Shown here piece by piece: positions 6,997 through 15,237 of a stretch of DNA of 18,839 nucleotides. Location: the NCBI GenBank assembly GCA_964591605.1, contig CAZQEN010000130.1, positions 1-18,839 on the forward strand, given 5' to 3'. Under the pieces are notes generated by a model, which saw only the letters and a list, made by a program, of their open reading frames with translations, did not search any database and was not told the origin of the DNA. This DNA is from CAYLLT01 sp964591605 (GTDB taxonomy: Bacteria > Planctomycetota > Phycisphaerae > UBA1845 > PWPN01). Positions within the stretch are counted from its first letter, which is position 1, and every line of letters begins with the position of its first letter. The position numbers and the translations under genes are program-made.

Positions 6997-7028
6997 TGCA
7001 GAACAAACACGGCACCGGTGCTGATTGA

Positions 7029-7718
7029 ATGTCTGGGCGAGGGCGCGGACAATCGCCGGGTATGAGTGAACCTCGCGCTGCGCCCGCGAACATCTACGGC
7101 CGGAAATGGGGTCGGGGCATCCGGCCGTATCTGCTGCTCCCCAAGTATGTGTGTGTCAGTGTCTTCGTGGGCGGGCTGGTCCACATGCTCGTCCAGGGGT
7201 TTCTGCTGGGCGGACCCGAGACGCCCGAAGAGTGGCGGCGGCGGGAGCTGATGCTGGCCCATTCGTTTGTGTATGTGATCGTCCCCGGCCTTCTGGGCGG
7301 GATGGTGATGGGATTGGTGCTGCTGGCCCTGCATTTCCGGGCCCTGATCCGGATGCGGTGGCTGCAGGTCAAGCTGGTGGTGGTAGCGATTGGCGTTCCG
7401 TCGCTGCACTTCTACATGCGCGGGAAGGCCGTCGCACTCCATGCAGCGCTGGCGCGCGGAACGGCGGACGATCTGCGGGGGGCAGCGGGGCTCTGGCAGG
7501 ACCTGCGGGCGGGCACCATCGCATCGATCGTTTTCGCGCTGGTGGTGGTCTACCTGGGGCGGATCAAGCCGCGCCTGGGGCAGGCTTACGGGCGAACCTT
7601 CGCGAAGCGGGGGACGGGCGGGGTCGAGCCGGAGGCGGGTGCCGAACCTGCGGGGCGGTCCGACTGCCCATGGGGGCCGGGCGGGACTACAATGTCGGCT
7701 GATGCCGGGGAAACCTGA
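7029..7718 (+). CDS. Uncharacterised 4-helix integral membrane protein
   Basis: I do not recognise a named family with certainty. The protein is 229 aa from the ATG at 7029, or 218 aa from the ATG at 7062; neither has a strong ribosome binding site. Counting from 7062, four hydrophobic helices are visible at about 23-50, 68-91, 101-118 and 152-166, followed by a Gly/Pro-rich hydrophilic tail of about 50 residues. Histidines lie in or at the ends of helices (H41, H67, H91, H116), and helix 3 reads RWLQVKLVVVAIGVPSLHFY. That is reminiscent of the small 4-helix HemJ/CopD/DUF2269-type membrane proteins, some of which bind heme or metal. The gene overlaps the start of menG by 17 nt and so is probably co-translated with it. 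A link to quinone or heme metabolism is inference from context. Confidence 0.75.
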   Translation: MSGRGRGQSPGMSEPRAAPANIYGRKWGRGIRPYLLLPKYVCVSVFVGGLVHMLVQGFLLGGPETPEEWRRRELMLAHSFVYVIVPGLLGGMVMGLVLLALHFRALIRMRWLQVKLVVVAIGVPSLHFYMRGKAVALHAALARGTADDLRGAAGLWQDLRAGTIASIVFALVVVYLGRIKPRLGQAYGRTFAKRGTGGVEPEAGAEPAGRSDCPWGPGGTTMSADAGET

Positions 7719-8478
7719 TGCTGTCGTCTGGGATGAGGTGAGCCTCACCTCACCGCACACGCAGGCGGATAAGGCCCGCCGTGTCCGCGCGATGTTCGAC
7801 GCGATCGCGCCGACCTACGAACGGATCAACACCGTCGCGAGCGCGGGGCGCGATCGCCGATGGCGGCAGCGCATGGTTGAACTGGCCGCCGTCCGACCGG
7901 ATGACGTGCTGCTGGACATCGCGTGCGGGACGGGGGACGTGGCCCGAACGTTCGCAGCCGGGGCCACGCGGCCGCGGCAGATCATCGGCGTTGATTTCTC
8001 GCTCCCGATGCTGCAGCTCGCGGCCCGCCGGCCGATCGAGGCCGGCCGGTTCGCCCAGGCCGACGCGCTGAAACTCCCGCTGGCCGATGCGAGCACCTCG
8101 ATTGTCACCTGTGCCTTTGGCATCCGCAATTTCCAGGATCTGGGAGCCGGGCTTCGCGAGATGCACCGGGTGCTTCGTCCCGGTGGGCGGGCGGTGATCC
8201 TCGAGTTCACGGTCCCGCGGACGCCGTTCTTTCGCGGGATGTATCTCCTTTATATCGGGAAGGTTATGCCTGTGCTCGCTTCGTGGATCGGCCGCGACCC
8301 CAGCGGGGCGTATCGCTATCTGCCCAGGTCGGTGGTAAGCTTCGCGGATCGGGAGGAGGTCAGGAGCAGCCTGCTGGCCGCGGGATTCGATCGGGTGCAG
8401 GTTTATCCACTCACGCTCGGGATTGTCGCGGTTTACGTCGCGTCGAAAGCGGCGGTCCCCAGCTCGGCGGCCTGTTGA
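7702..8478 (+). CDS. menG: Demethylmenaquinone/ubiquinone C-methyltransferase (MenG/UbiE)
   Basis: This SAM-dependent enzyme methylates the ring of demethylmenaquinone, the last step of menaquinone synthesis (UbiE does the equivalent in ubiquinone synthesis). It is 258 aa from the ATG at 7702. The early block RAMFDAIAPTYERINTVASAGRDRRWR is the UbiE/COQ5 signature region. SAM motif I is DIACGTGDVA (72-81), followed by GVDFS, and then TCAFGIRNFQD and VLRPGGRAVILEF, all standard for the family. I chose 7702 because the longer frame upstream lies inside the preceding gene. It overlaps the upstream gene by 17 nt, and its TGA overlaps the next ATG (TGATG), so three genes appear translationally coupled. 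I use menG because planctomycetes are generally menaquinone users; that choice is inference. Confidence 0.92.
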   Translation: MPGKPDAVVWDEVSLTSPHTQADKARRVRAMFDAIAPTYERINTVASAGRDRRWRQRMVELAAVRPDDVLLDIACGTGDVARTFAAGATRPRQIIGVDFSLPMLQLAARRPIEAGRFAQADALKLPLADASTSIVTCAFGIRNFQDLGAGLREMHRVLRPGGRAVILEFTVPRTPFFRGMYLLYIGKVMPVLASWIGRDPSGAYRYLPRSVVSFADREEVRSSLLAAGFDRVQVYPLTLGIVAVYVASKAAVPSSAAC

Positions 8479-10415
8479 TGGCGACGCCATTTCGACCTAT
8501 CCGGCGAACGATTACCCAGCCGGGCCGGCAGATCCAGCGGGGCTTGCGGCTGCTCAAGCCGACCGATTCCGCCGCTCCGCCGGAACCCCCGCGCGATGTC
8601 TGGCGATGGACCAGCCGGAAATACCGCATCCGGGCGGTGGTGCTCCTGCTGGTGAACATCGTCCTGTTCGCGGGTCTGTGCTGCTTTACCTACTGGCTGC
8701 GGACGGGAGAGTACACGCCGTTCAGCGGCCGGCCCTACTCCGAACTGCTGTGGAAGGCGTTCGACCCGACCGGGTCGGATCAGATCACGCTGACGGATTT
8801 TCTTCTGCGGCCGATCCCGGTCGACGATGTCCCGCTGATGATGGTGGTGGTGAGCCTGGTTCTGGCGTCGATGACCGCGGTGCCGATCCTGGTTTCGATG
8901 CTGTACCGGTTTCCGTTTGCCCTGCCTTTCACGGCGATCATCGGTTTCGTGGCGGTTTTCCCGTGGCTGGCCATCACGGTGACGTTCTGCTGCTACCTGG
9001 CGCGGTTGCGGCCGCTGCGCTTCTCGTTCCGGCTGGCGACGGCGCTGATCTCATACCTGCCGGTGGTCCTCTACTATGCCATGGCGGTGGGCGACCGGGC
9101 GGTGACGTCGCGTCTGGCGCCGCTGGCGGTGGCGCGGCTGTACCTGCCGTGGATTCTGGCGATCACGTTTGCCTGCCTGGTGATGGCCAGCGTGCTGCTG
9201 ATCGCGAGGCTGGTGAACTACCGGCCGGGGGCGATTGCCCCGCTGATGACAATCCTGTTTGCCCTGCCGGTGGTGCTGTTCGAGACCAAGGTGGGGCAGG
9301 ACGAGCTGTACTACCGCCTCCGGCTGCTGCAGTCTCAGTACGGGACGGGCTCGCAGTCGCACTTCCGCGATCACTGGGAACTGGACGATCTGGCGGACCA
9401 GATTGCCGAGATCCGGGGAACGGCCGGGGAGCCGGGCGCGCGCGAACAGATCACGCTCGAGATCCAGCTCCGGGCGGCGTCGGGGCAGCCGCAGATCGAC
9501 GAGCTGGTGACGCTCATCAACGAGGAGTTCGCCTCGCAGCAGCACGCGGCGGTGGCGGCATGCCAGCACTTCCGGCGGCGGTTCCCGCGGAGCCGGTTTA
9601 CCCCCAATGCGCTCTATTTTGAGGGTCAGTGGCTCGACACCCGCATCGACCCCGACTTTGTCCTGTTCCGGGGGATGCTGTACGTGCGTTATTACCACGA
9701 TTTCCCGTGGCGGGCGTCACTGGGGGTCTGGCGCGAGCTGAGCGAGCGTTTCCCCCGCGAGCCGATCAGCGCGGTGGCGGTGGTCCGGCTCGCCACGCTG
9801 GAGGCGCGTGAGGGGCGGGTGGATTCGGCGGTGGCCCGGCTGGCGGAGTTGATCCGGCAGGCGCCGGCGCCGGTGGAGACGAGCACGCAGCCGGCGGGCT
9901 GGTCGCAGGTGTTCGCGAAGAGTCCGGCGGCCAGCGGGATCGACATCGATTTCGAGGGGGTGCTGCTGGAGGCCCGCAAGCTGCTCGATCTGCTCGCGGG
10001 CAACCGGGATCCGCAGTATCGCGACCGGCCGTTGTGCCGGTTGCTCGGCCTCGACCCGCGGTCGCCGATTTACCGGCAGAATCTCGAGAAGCTGCTGCGG
10101 GACATCCCGGCGCAGTATCCGCTCACGCCGCTGCGGGACAACGTGCAGGTGCTTCTGGCCCGCTCCCAGTCTTCGCCCAGCCGTCGGATCGAGGAGTTGA
10201 GCCGGTGCATCGAGGCGATGGCGGGCCAGCCCGACAGCGACGCGCTGCCGCAGGCACGGTTCGAGCTGGCCGTCGCGCTGCACGAAGACAAGCGCCCGGA
10301 GGAGGCGCGGGCGGCGCTCGAGCAGCTCCAGGCGCGGCATCCGGCCTCACCCTGGGCCGCCGAGGCGGGGCGCCGACTGGCCGCAATGGGGGTGGCCGGA
10401 AGATCGCAGGGGTAA
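8478..10415 (+). CDS. Multi-pass membrane protein with large C-terminal TPR-like domain
   Basis: I recognise no named family. The protein is 645 aa from the ATG at 8478, which overlaps the menG stop by one base (TGATG). Residues 1-50 are basic and cytosol-like. About six hydrophobic helices follow at roughly 52-72, 119-139, 147-175, 186-204, 222-244 and 252-268. Residues 275-645 are soluble and helical, with tetratricopeptide-like pairs: ACQHFRRRFPRSRFTPNALYF (about 363-383), VWRELSERFPREPISAVAVVR with the following helix, and a C-terminal LAVALHEDKRPEEARAAL...RHPASPWAAEA unit typical of TolA-binding/outer-membrane-assembly type TPRs. It looks like a membrane-anchored scaffold. Tight coupling to menG suggests a role in the quinone or respiratory membrane system, but this is context only. 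Confidence 0.85.
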   Translation: MATPFRPIRRTITQPGRQIQRGLRLLKPTDSAAPPEPPRDVWRWTSRKYRIRAVVLLLVNIVLFAGLCCFTYWLRTGEYTPFSGRPYSELLWKAFDPTGSDQITLTDFLLRPIPVDDVPLMMVVVSLVLASMTAVPILVSMLYRFPFALPFTAIIGFVAVFPWLAITVTFCCYLARLRPLRFSFRLATALISYLPVVLYYAMAVGDRAVTSRLAPLAVARLYLPWILAITFACLVMASVLLIARLVNYRPGAIAPLMTILFALPVVLFETKVGQDELYYRLRLLQSQYGTGSQSHFRDHWELDDLADQIAEIRGTAGEPGAREQITLEIQLRAASGQPQIDELVTLINEEFASQQHAAVAACQHFRRRFPRSRFTPNALYFEGQWLDTRIDPDFVLFRGMLYVRYYHDFPWRASLGVWRELSERFPREPISAVAVVRLATLEAREGRVDSAVARLAELIRQAPAPVETSTQPAGWSQVFAKSPAASGIDIDFEGVLLEARKLLDLLAGNRDPQYRDRPLCRLLGLDPRSPIYRQNLEKLLRDIPAQYPLTPLRDNVQVLLARSQSSPSRRIEELSRCIEAMAGQPDSDALPQARFELAVALHEDKRPEEARAALEQLQARHPASPWAAEAGRRLAAMGVAGRSQG

Positions 10416-10467
10416 GAGCGGTCTAAAGGACTCAGCAGGAACACGGAATGACAGGCACGGTCAAGCA

Positions 10468-10535
10468 GGGTGGCATGGGCAGCGTCCCCGCTGCCCGTGT
10501 TGCACGGGCAAAGAGTGCATTGCCCATGCCGCCCC
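10468..10535. repeat. GGGTGGCATGGGCAG inverted repeat, branched palindrome
   Basis: The outer arms GGGTGGCATGGGCA (10468-10481) and TGCCCATGCCGCCC (10521-10534) pair over 14 bp with one G/T-type mismatch. Two smaller hairpins lie inside: GGGCAGCG (10477-10484) with CGCTGCCC (10489-10496) around TCCC, and TGCAC (10501-10505) with GTGCA (10515-10519). A cruciform or multibranch fold is possible. The right-end sequence GCTGCCCATGCC recurs at 18041-18052. It separates the 645-aa membrane protein from ubiX; no T-tract follows. Confidence 0.75.
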
Positions 10536-10614
10536 GTGTGCATGTTTCTCTGTGCCTTCATTGAGAGGTAATCCGGGGATCTGAAATCCGAGATGTGAGA
10601 TGGGAACGCAGGTC

Positions 10615-11262
10615 ATGAAGGAGATCGTTCTGGCGGTGACGGGGGCGAGCGGCGGACCCTATGCGGTGCGGCTCCTGGACTGCCTGGAATCCGCCGGGGC
10701 GCGGATCCACTTCATCGCTTCGCCGATGGGGCGGCAACTGCTCAGCGATGAGTGCGGAATCGCGCGGCTGGACGCGGAGTCGCTGCTGGGCCGCCCGTCG
10801 GATCGGATCACCTTCTACAATCACCGGGACGTGGGCTGCCGGCTGGCGAGCGGATCATATCTGACCGACAGCATGGTGATCTGCCCGTGCAGCAGCAACA
10901 CCCTGGGGGCGATCGCCTCGGGTCTGGGGCAGAATCTGATCACGCGGGCCGCCCAGGTGACGCTCAAGGAGGCGCGGCGGCTGGTCATCCTGCATCGCGA
11001 GATGCCGCTGAGCGCCATCGATCTCGAGAGCATGGTGCGGCTGAGCCGGGCCGGAGCGGTCATCTGTCCAGCGGCGCCTGGCTTTTACCTGCTGCCCCGT
11101 ACAGTGGCGGATATGGTTGATTTCGTGGTCGGGCGGGTGCTCGATCTGCTCGGGATTGCGCACGATCTGCGCACACGGTGGGATCGGCAGGCGGGCGCGG
11201 AGGCACCCGGGCCTGTGGACTCGCAGGAATCGGTTCGCCGTCCCCCTGCGGCGGGTGGGTGA
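10615..11262 (+). CDS. ubiX: Flavin prenyltransferase UbiX
   Basis: UbiX attaches a dimethylallyl group to FMN to make the prenyl-FMN cofactor of UbiD-type decarboxylases, used in quinone synthesis. The protein is 215 aa from the ATG at 10615. The N-terminal FMN-binding block is EIVLAVTGASGGPYAVRLL. The family core CPCSSNTLGAIASGLGQNLI, then TRAAQVTLKEARRLVIL, then HREMPLSAIDLESMVRLSRAGAVICPAAPGFY is nearly textbook, including the phosphate-binding Ser, the TRAA Arg, the LKE Lys and the HRE Glu. The last 25 or so residues (from RWDRQAG) extend beyond the usual end and look disordered. An alternative ATG at 10600 adds five residues. It lies 200 bp after the menG operon with a repeat between, so co-transcription is possible. 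No ubiD partner is in the window. Confidence 0.95.
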   Translation: MKEIVLAVTGASGGPYAVRLLDCLESAGARIHFIASPMGRQLLSDECGIARLDAESLLGRPSDRITFYNHRDVGCRLASGSYLTDSMVICPCSSNTLGAIASGLGQNLITRAAQVTLKEARRLVILHREMPLSAIDLESMVRLSRAGAVICPAAPGFYLLPRTVADMVDFVVGRVLDLLGIAHDLRTRWDRQAGAEAPGPVDSQESVRRPPAAGG

Positions 11263-11452
11263 GTCCATCGCCCGGCCCGATGCACGCCCTGTCGTGTCCC
11301 CTTGCGGCCGGGGTTCGGACCTACGCGTGGTTGTCTGGATGGGGTTTCGGGGGTAATTGTATGCACACGACTCACCGGGCGTTTTCCGGGATGCGCTCTC
11401 TTGTCGCAGCGCACCGCGCCGGGCGGGCGCTTCAAGGCAGGCGCATCACAGC

Positions 11453-12868
11453 ATGAGCTCACTTCCGCAGACTCGCCGGTCTCCGTGGCTCTGGGTTCCG
11501 ACACTCTACTTCGCCCAGGGGATTCCCTACGTGGTGGTGATGACGGTGTCGGTCATCATGTACAAGCGGCTCGACATTTCCAACACGGATATCGCCCTGT
11601 ACACGAGCTGGCTGTATCTGCCGTGGGTGATCAAGCCTTTGTGGAGCCCGCTGGTCGACCTCTTCCGGACGAAGCGCTTCTGGATCATTGTGCTTCAGTT
11701 CCTGATGGGGGCAAGCCTGGCATGTGTCGCGCTCACGCTGCCCGGTCCGCGTTTCTTCCAGTACACGCTCGCCGTGTTCTGGCTGATGGCGTTCGCATCC
11801 GCGACGCACGACATCGCGGCCGACGGCTTTTACATGCTCGGCCTTGAGCAGCACCAGCAGGCCGCGTACGTGGGCGTCCGGAGCACCTTCTACCGTGTCG
11901 CGATGATCACCGGCCAGGGGATTCTGGTGGTTATTGCGGGCTCACTCGAAACCTGGACGGGGGGGCGGATCGCGTATTCCTGGTCTCTGACGTTCGGCCT
12001 GCTGGCGCTGATCTTCGTGATCACGGCGAGCTATCATCTGTTCGCGCTGCCGCGGCCGGCGGACGACCGGCCGGCGCGGAGAGACGAGTCCTCCGGTTTC
12101 TTCCGCGAGTTCCTTCTGGTTTTCGCGGAATTCTTCCGGAAGCCGGGCATCGCAGCCATTCTCGGCTTTCTGCTGTTCTATCGCTTCGCCGAAGCGCAGC
12201 TCGTCAAGCTGATCCAGCCTTTTCTGCTCGATCCGAGGGCGGAGGGCGGCCTGGGCCTGACGACCAGCCAGGTAGGCGTGGCCTACGGCACGGTCGGCGT
12301 GATCGCGCTGACGTGCGGGGGGATTCTGGGCGGCTACGTGGTGTCGCGCCAGGGGCTGAGCTTCTGGCTCTGGCCGATGGTATTGATCATCCATCTGCCC
12401 GATCTCATGTTCGTGTTCCTGTCGCAGTCGCAGCCGGAGAACTTTGCCATCGTGAGCGGAGCCATCGCCGTCGAGCAGTTCGGCTACGGTTTTGGCTTCA
12501 CGGCGTACATGCTGTTCATGATCATGGTGGCTCAGGGCCAGCACAAAACGGCTCATTATGCGATCTGCACCGGTTTCATGGCGCTGGGCATGATGGTTCC
12601 CGGGATGTTCAGCGGGTGGATTCAGGAGCACCTGGGCTACAAGCTGTTTTTCCTCTGGGTCATCCTCTCGACCATCCCCGGCTTTCTCGTCGCCGCGCTG
12701 GTCAGGATCGAGCCGGGCTTCGGCAAGAAGAAGATCGCCGATCCGACGCTGTGCAGCGAGTGCGGCTATAACCTGACCGGGAATGTGAGCGGTGTTTGTC
12801 CGGAGTGCGGTCATCCGGTGCCCGTACCGCCGGCCGGTGCCCGCGTGAGCGGGAAAACGACGGGATAG
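11453..12868 (+). CDS. AmpG-like MFS transporter with C-terminal zinc ribbon
   Basis: This is a major facilitator permease of the AmpG/SLC33-like type; relatives import muropeptides or other small glycans, but specificity cannot be read from sequence. It is 471 aa from the ATG at 11453. The first helix region WVPTLYFAQGIPYVVVMTVS, followed by YTSWLYLPWVIKPLWSPLVD, is the typical AmpG N-terminal signature. About 12 hydrophobic helices run to about residue 420. The tail then has C434-SE-C437-GYNLTG...V-C449-PE-C452-G, a CxxC-x11-CxxC zinc ribbon of a kind often seen as a short add-on in planctomycete proteins. Upstream in-frame sequence starts only with TTG (11357) and codes for Arg-rich residues, so I prefer 11453. 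The ribosome binding site is weak. A secreted glycosidase-like gene follows 28 bp later, suggesting an uptake pair. Confidence 0.9.
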   Translation: MSSLPQTRRSPWLWVPTLYFAQGIPYVVVMTVSVIMYKRLDISNTDIALYTSWLYLPWVIKPLWSPLVDLFRTKRFWIIVLQFLMGASLACVALTLPGPRFFQYTLAVFWLMAFASATHDIAADGFYMLGLEQHQQAAYVGVRSTFYRVAMITGQGILVVIAGSLETWTGGRIAYSWSLTFGLLALIFVITASYHLFALPRPADDRPARRDESSGFFREFLLVFAEFFRKPGIAAILGFLLFYRFAEAQLVKLIQPFLLDPRAEGGLGLTTSQVGVAYGTVGVIALTCGGILGGYVVSRQGLSFWLWPMVLIIHLPDLMFVFLSQSQPENFAIVSGAIAVEQFGYGFGFTAYMLFMIMVAQGQHKTAHYAICTGFMALGMMVPGMFSGWIQEHLGYKLFFLWVILSTIPGFLVAALVRIEPGFGKKKIADPTLCSECGYNLTGNVSGVCPECGHPVPVPPAGARVSGKTTG

Positions 12869-12896
12869 AAGAAAGAAAGGCGGGGCGGCTGTCGAT

Positions 12897-15170
12897 ATGA
12901 AACGCATCTGTTTATCGATGGTCCTGCTGGCGGGGGTCCCGCTGTGCGTTGCGGCGGAAGTCCGGGACGTACCTTCCTCAAGCCACCCATCGCCCCCTTC
13001 GCTCGAAGAGGTGCTCGCAGCGCGGCGGGATCTGTGGGGCGAGGCGGCCGTCGGCCAGCCCGACGGGCCCAGTTTCGAGTTCTTCGCATCTCTCCTGCCG
13101 CCGCCCCGCTACACGAACGCCGCATTCCGCCATTATCCGTTCATGCTCTCGGTCCCGCGCGGGCTGCACAAAACCCGGGTGGTGAGCAACGGGAGCGGGA
13201 TCAATCTTCGGGCCGACCAGCCGCCGATGTGGAAGGAAAACGCGGTGCCGGTGCATTTTGCGGTCGGCAAGCCGGGTGAGCCTTTCGGCGGCGACGTGCA
13301 GCGGCTCACCGGGCCGGGCTATGAGGCCGGGCATCTGCCCATCGTGCAGATGTCCTATGCGGCCGGGACCGGCATTTACGAACAGGAGGTTTTTGCGGGC
13401 ACGGATGCCGCCGATGCGGAGCGCGGGGCCGTTTATGTCCGGTTCCGGCCGCTCAAAGGCAGCCAGGGCCGCGTGGCGGCGCGCGTGGAGAGCCCGGACG
13501 CTCTCAGCTTCGAAAACGGCTGCCTGCGTGATCCGAAAGGCAGGGTGATTCTCGTTGCGGACGCGGGCTGGAAGTGGCAAGCCCAGGACCGGCAATGCAC
13601 CGCCTCACTGGAAGGCGACCGGATGGCCACGATGGTGGTCTATACCGCCCTGCCGGATCAGCCGGCCGTGCCACGTCTTGACCCCGGACTCTATGACCGC
13701 GCGCGCCGACAATGCGTGCAGACGTGGAGCGAACTGCTGGATCGGGGGGCGAAGCTGGAGGTGCCCGAGCCGCTGGTCAACCGGATGTGGAAGTCGCACA
13801 TCGTCGGCAACTTCATGATCGCCCGCAAAGACTGGATGAACTACAGCGCCGGCAACGCGTATGACCATCTCTACGAGGGCGAATGCGGCGACGCGGCGCG
13901 GGCGCTGATGTTGTACGGCTTTCTCAACGACGGCCGCGACATGGTCGGACCGCTGCTCGACTTCTTCCGCAAGGCGACGCAGTACCACGTCTCAGGGCTC
14001 AAGCTCCAGCTTCTGGCGCACTACTACTGGCTCGCGCGCGATGCGGACTACGTCGGCGCGAATCGTGAGCGGTGGATGAAAGCGGTCGAGACGATTCTCA
14101 GTAATCGAGAAAAAGAGAATGGCCTCGTGCCGCGCGAAAACTACTGCGGCGATATCTCGCAGCAGGTGTACGCGCTCAACTCGAACGCCCAGGGCTGGCG
14201 CGGCCTGCGCGATCTGTCCGCCGTGCTCGAAGAGATCGGCGAACGCGAGCAGGCTCGCTCGCTGGCGGAGACGGCGGCCGCGTATCGGCGCGACATCCTG
14301 CAGGCGGTCGAGAAGAGCGAGCGCAGGGACGTGCAGCCGCCGTTCATTCCCAACGCGCTGTTCGGCGAGGAGCAGCCGTATCCGATGCTGACAGACACGC
14401 GGATCGGCGGGTATTACGACCTGATGGCCCCCTACATCATCGGCTCGGAGGTGCTGGGGCCCGGTTCGCAGCGCGAGACGTGGATGATCCGGTATCTGCA
14501 GGAGCATGGCGGCCTGTGCATGGGCATGGTCCGCACCAGGCCCGACCGGGGGCAGTATGCGGGTCAGCCCGGCGTGGTGTTTCTCTACAGCCTGCGTTAC
14601 GCCCTGGCCCAGATGCGGCGCGATGAGCGTGAGGCGGCTCTCGTGACGTTCTACGGCGGGCTGGCCCAGGCGATGACGCGGGAGACGTTCATCGGGGGCG
14701 AGGCCACGCGCTTTCCCAGCATGGATCCGCTGATGCGGACCATCTATCTGCCGCCCAACAGCACGAACAACTCGACCTCGCTGTGGCTGCTGCGTTACAT
14801 GCTGATCCAGGACTGGGACCTGAACGACGACGGCCGGCCGGAAACGCTCCGACTGCTGTACGGCGCGCCGCGACGCTGGCTTCGCGATGGGGCGAGCATC
14901 CGCTTCGAGAACGCGCCGACGCAGTTCGGGGGCGTTTCGCTTCAAGTTCGCTCGCACCTGAATGACGGTCACGTGGAGCTTGATGTGAAGCTGCCGCCGA
15001 GGGCCCCAGACAAGGTGCTGGCGCGCATCTCGCTGCCGGACGGATGGAAGGCCGGCTCCGCGACGCTGGATGGATCGGACCTGCCGCTCGCATCTGACGG
15101 TGCGATGGATCTGACCGGCCGAAGCGGCGAAGTTCGCTTGAAACTCGCTGTTGTCCGCTCCGGTTCGTGA
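12897..15170 (+). CDS. Secreted (alpha/alpha)6-barrel glycosidase-like protein
   Basis: I do not recognise a named GH family. The protein is 757 aa, starting with a clear Sec signal peptide (MKRICLSMVLLAGVPLCVAA, cleavage near residue 20). An N-terminal beta-rich domain extends to about residue 270. From about 285 a helical toroid resembles six-hairpin glycosidases: LVNRMWKSHIVGNFMIARKD, NAYDHLYEGECGDAARALML, HVSGLKLQLLAHYYWLARDA and NREKENGLVPRENYCGDISQ. Acidic candidates for catalysis are E327, E329 and D332, but no family motif lets me assign roles. A short beta domain closes the protein (about 665-757). It lies 28 bp after the permease gene, preceded by AAAGGCGGGG, so the two probably share an operon. 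A role in releasing sugars outside the cytoplasm for import is inference. Confidence 0.85.
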   Translation: MKRICLSMVLLAGVPLCVAAEVRDVPSSSHPSPPSLEEVLAARRDLWGEAAVGQPDGPSFEFFASLLPPPRYTNAAFRHYPFMLSVPRGLHKTRVVSNGSGINLRADQPPMWKENAVPVHFAVGKPGEPFGGDVQRLTGPGYEAGHLPIVQMSYAAGTGIYEQEVFAGTDAADAERGAVYVRFRPLKGSQGRVAARVESPDALSFENGCLRDPKGRVILVADAGWKWQAQDRQCTASLEGDRMATMVVYTALPDQPAVPRLDPGLYDRARRQCVQTWSELLDRGAKLEVPEPLVNRMWKSHIVGNFMIARKDWMNYSAGNAYDHLYEGECGDAARALMLYGFLNDGRDMVGPLLDFFRKATQYHVSGLKLQLLAHYYWLARDADYVGANRERWMKAVETILSNREKENGLVPRENYCGDISQQVYALNSNAQGWRGLRDLSAVLEEIGEREQARSLAETAAAYRRDILQAVEKSERRDVQPPFIPNALFGEEQPYPMLTDTRIGGYYDLMAPYIIGSEVLGPGSQRETWMIRYLQEHGGLCMGMVRTRPDRGQYAGQPGVVFLYSLRYALAQMRRDEREAALVTFYGGLAQAMTRETFIGGEATRFPSMDPLMRTIYLPPNSTNNSTSLWLLRYMLIQDWDLNDDGRPETLRLLYGAPRRWLRDGASIRFENAPTQFGGVSLQVRSHLNDGHVELDVKLPPRAPDKVLARISLPDGWKAGSATLDGSDLPLASDGAMDLTGRSGEVRLKLAVVRSGS

Positions 15171-15237
15171 TGACGACCTCCATCGCTGCGGACGACGCCG
15201 CTACGATGCGGACATGGAGCCGGTGCGAGGGTCTCCC

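Noticed and set aside
6800..7028. Replication origin at the divergence point
   Set aside because: Strand composition seems to change here and genes diverge, but there is no dnaA gene, no DnaA-box cluster and only a short AT-rich patch; gene orientation alone explains most of the change.
7390..7701. Longer start for menG inside the membrane protein gene
   Set aside because: The extra 104 residues are Arg/Ser/Trp-rich shadow sequence, and the UbiE signature begins shortly after the ATG at 7702.
11331..11359. Promoter TTGTCT-N17-TAATTG before the MFS gene
   Set aside because: Both hexamers match poorly; in this GC-rich setting it is too weak to list.
11357..11452. N-terminal extension of the MFS transporter from TTG at 11357
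   Set aside because: The added residues are hydrophilic and Arg/Ser-rich before a normal AmpG-like first helix; ATG at 11453 fits the family.
13992..14972. 326-aa minus-strand ORF inside the glycosidase-like gene
   Set aside because: Shadow frame with no recognisable motif; the + frame has a signal peptide and a continuous domain structure.
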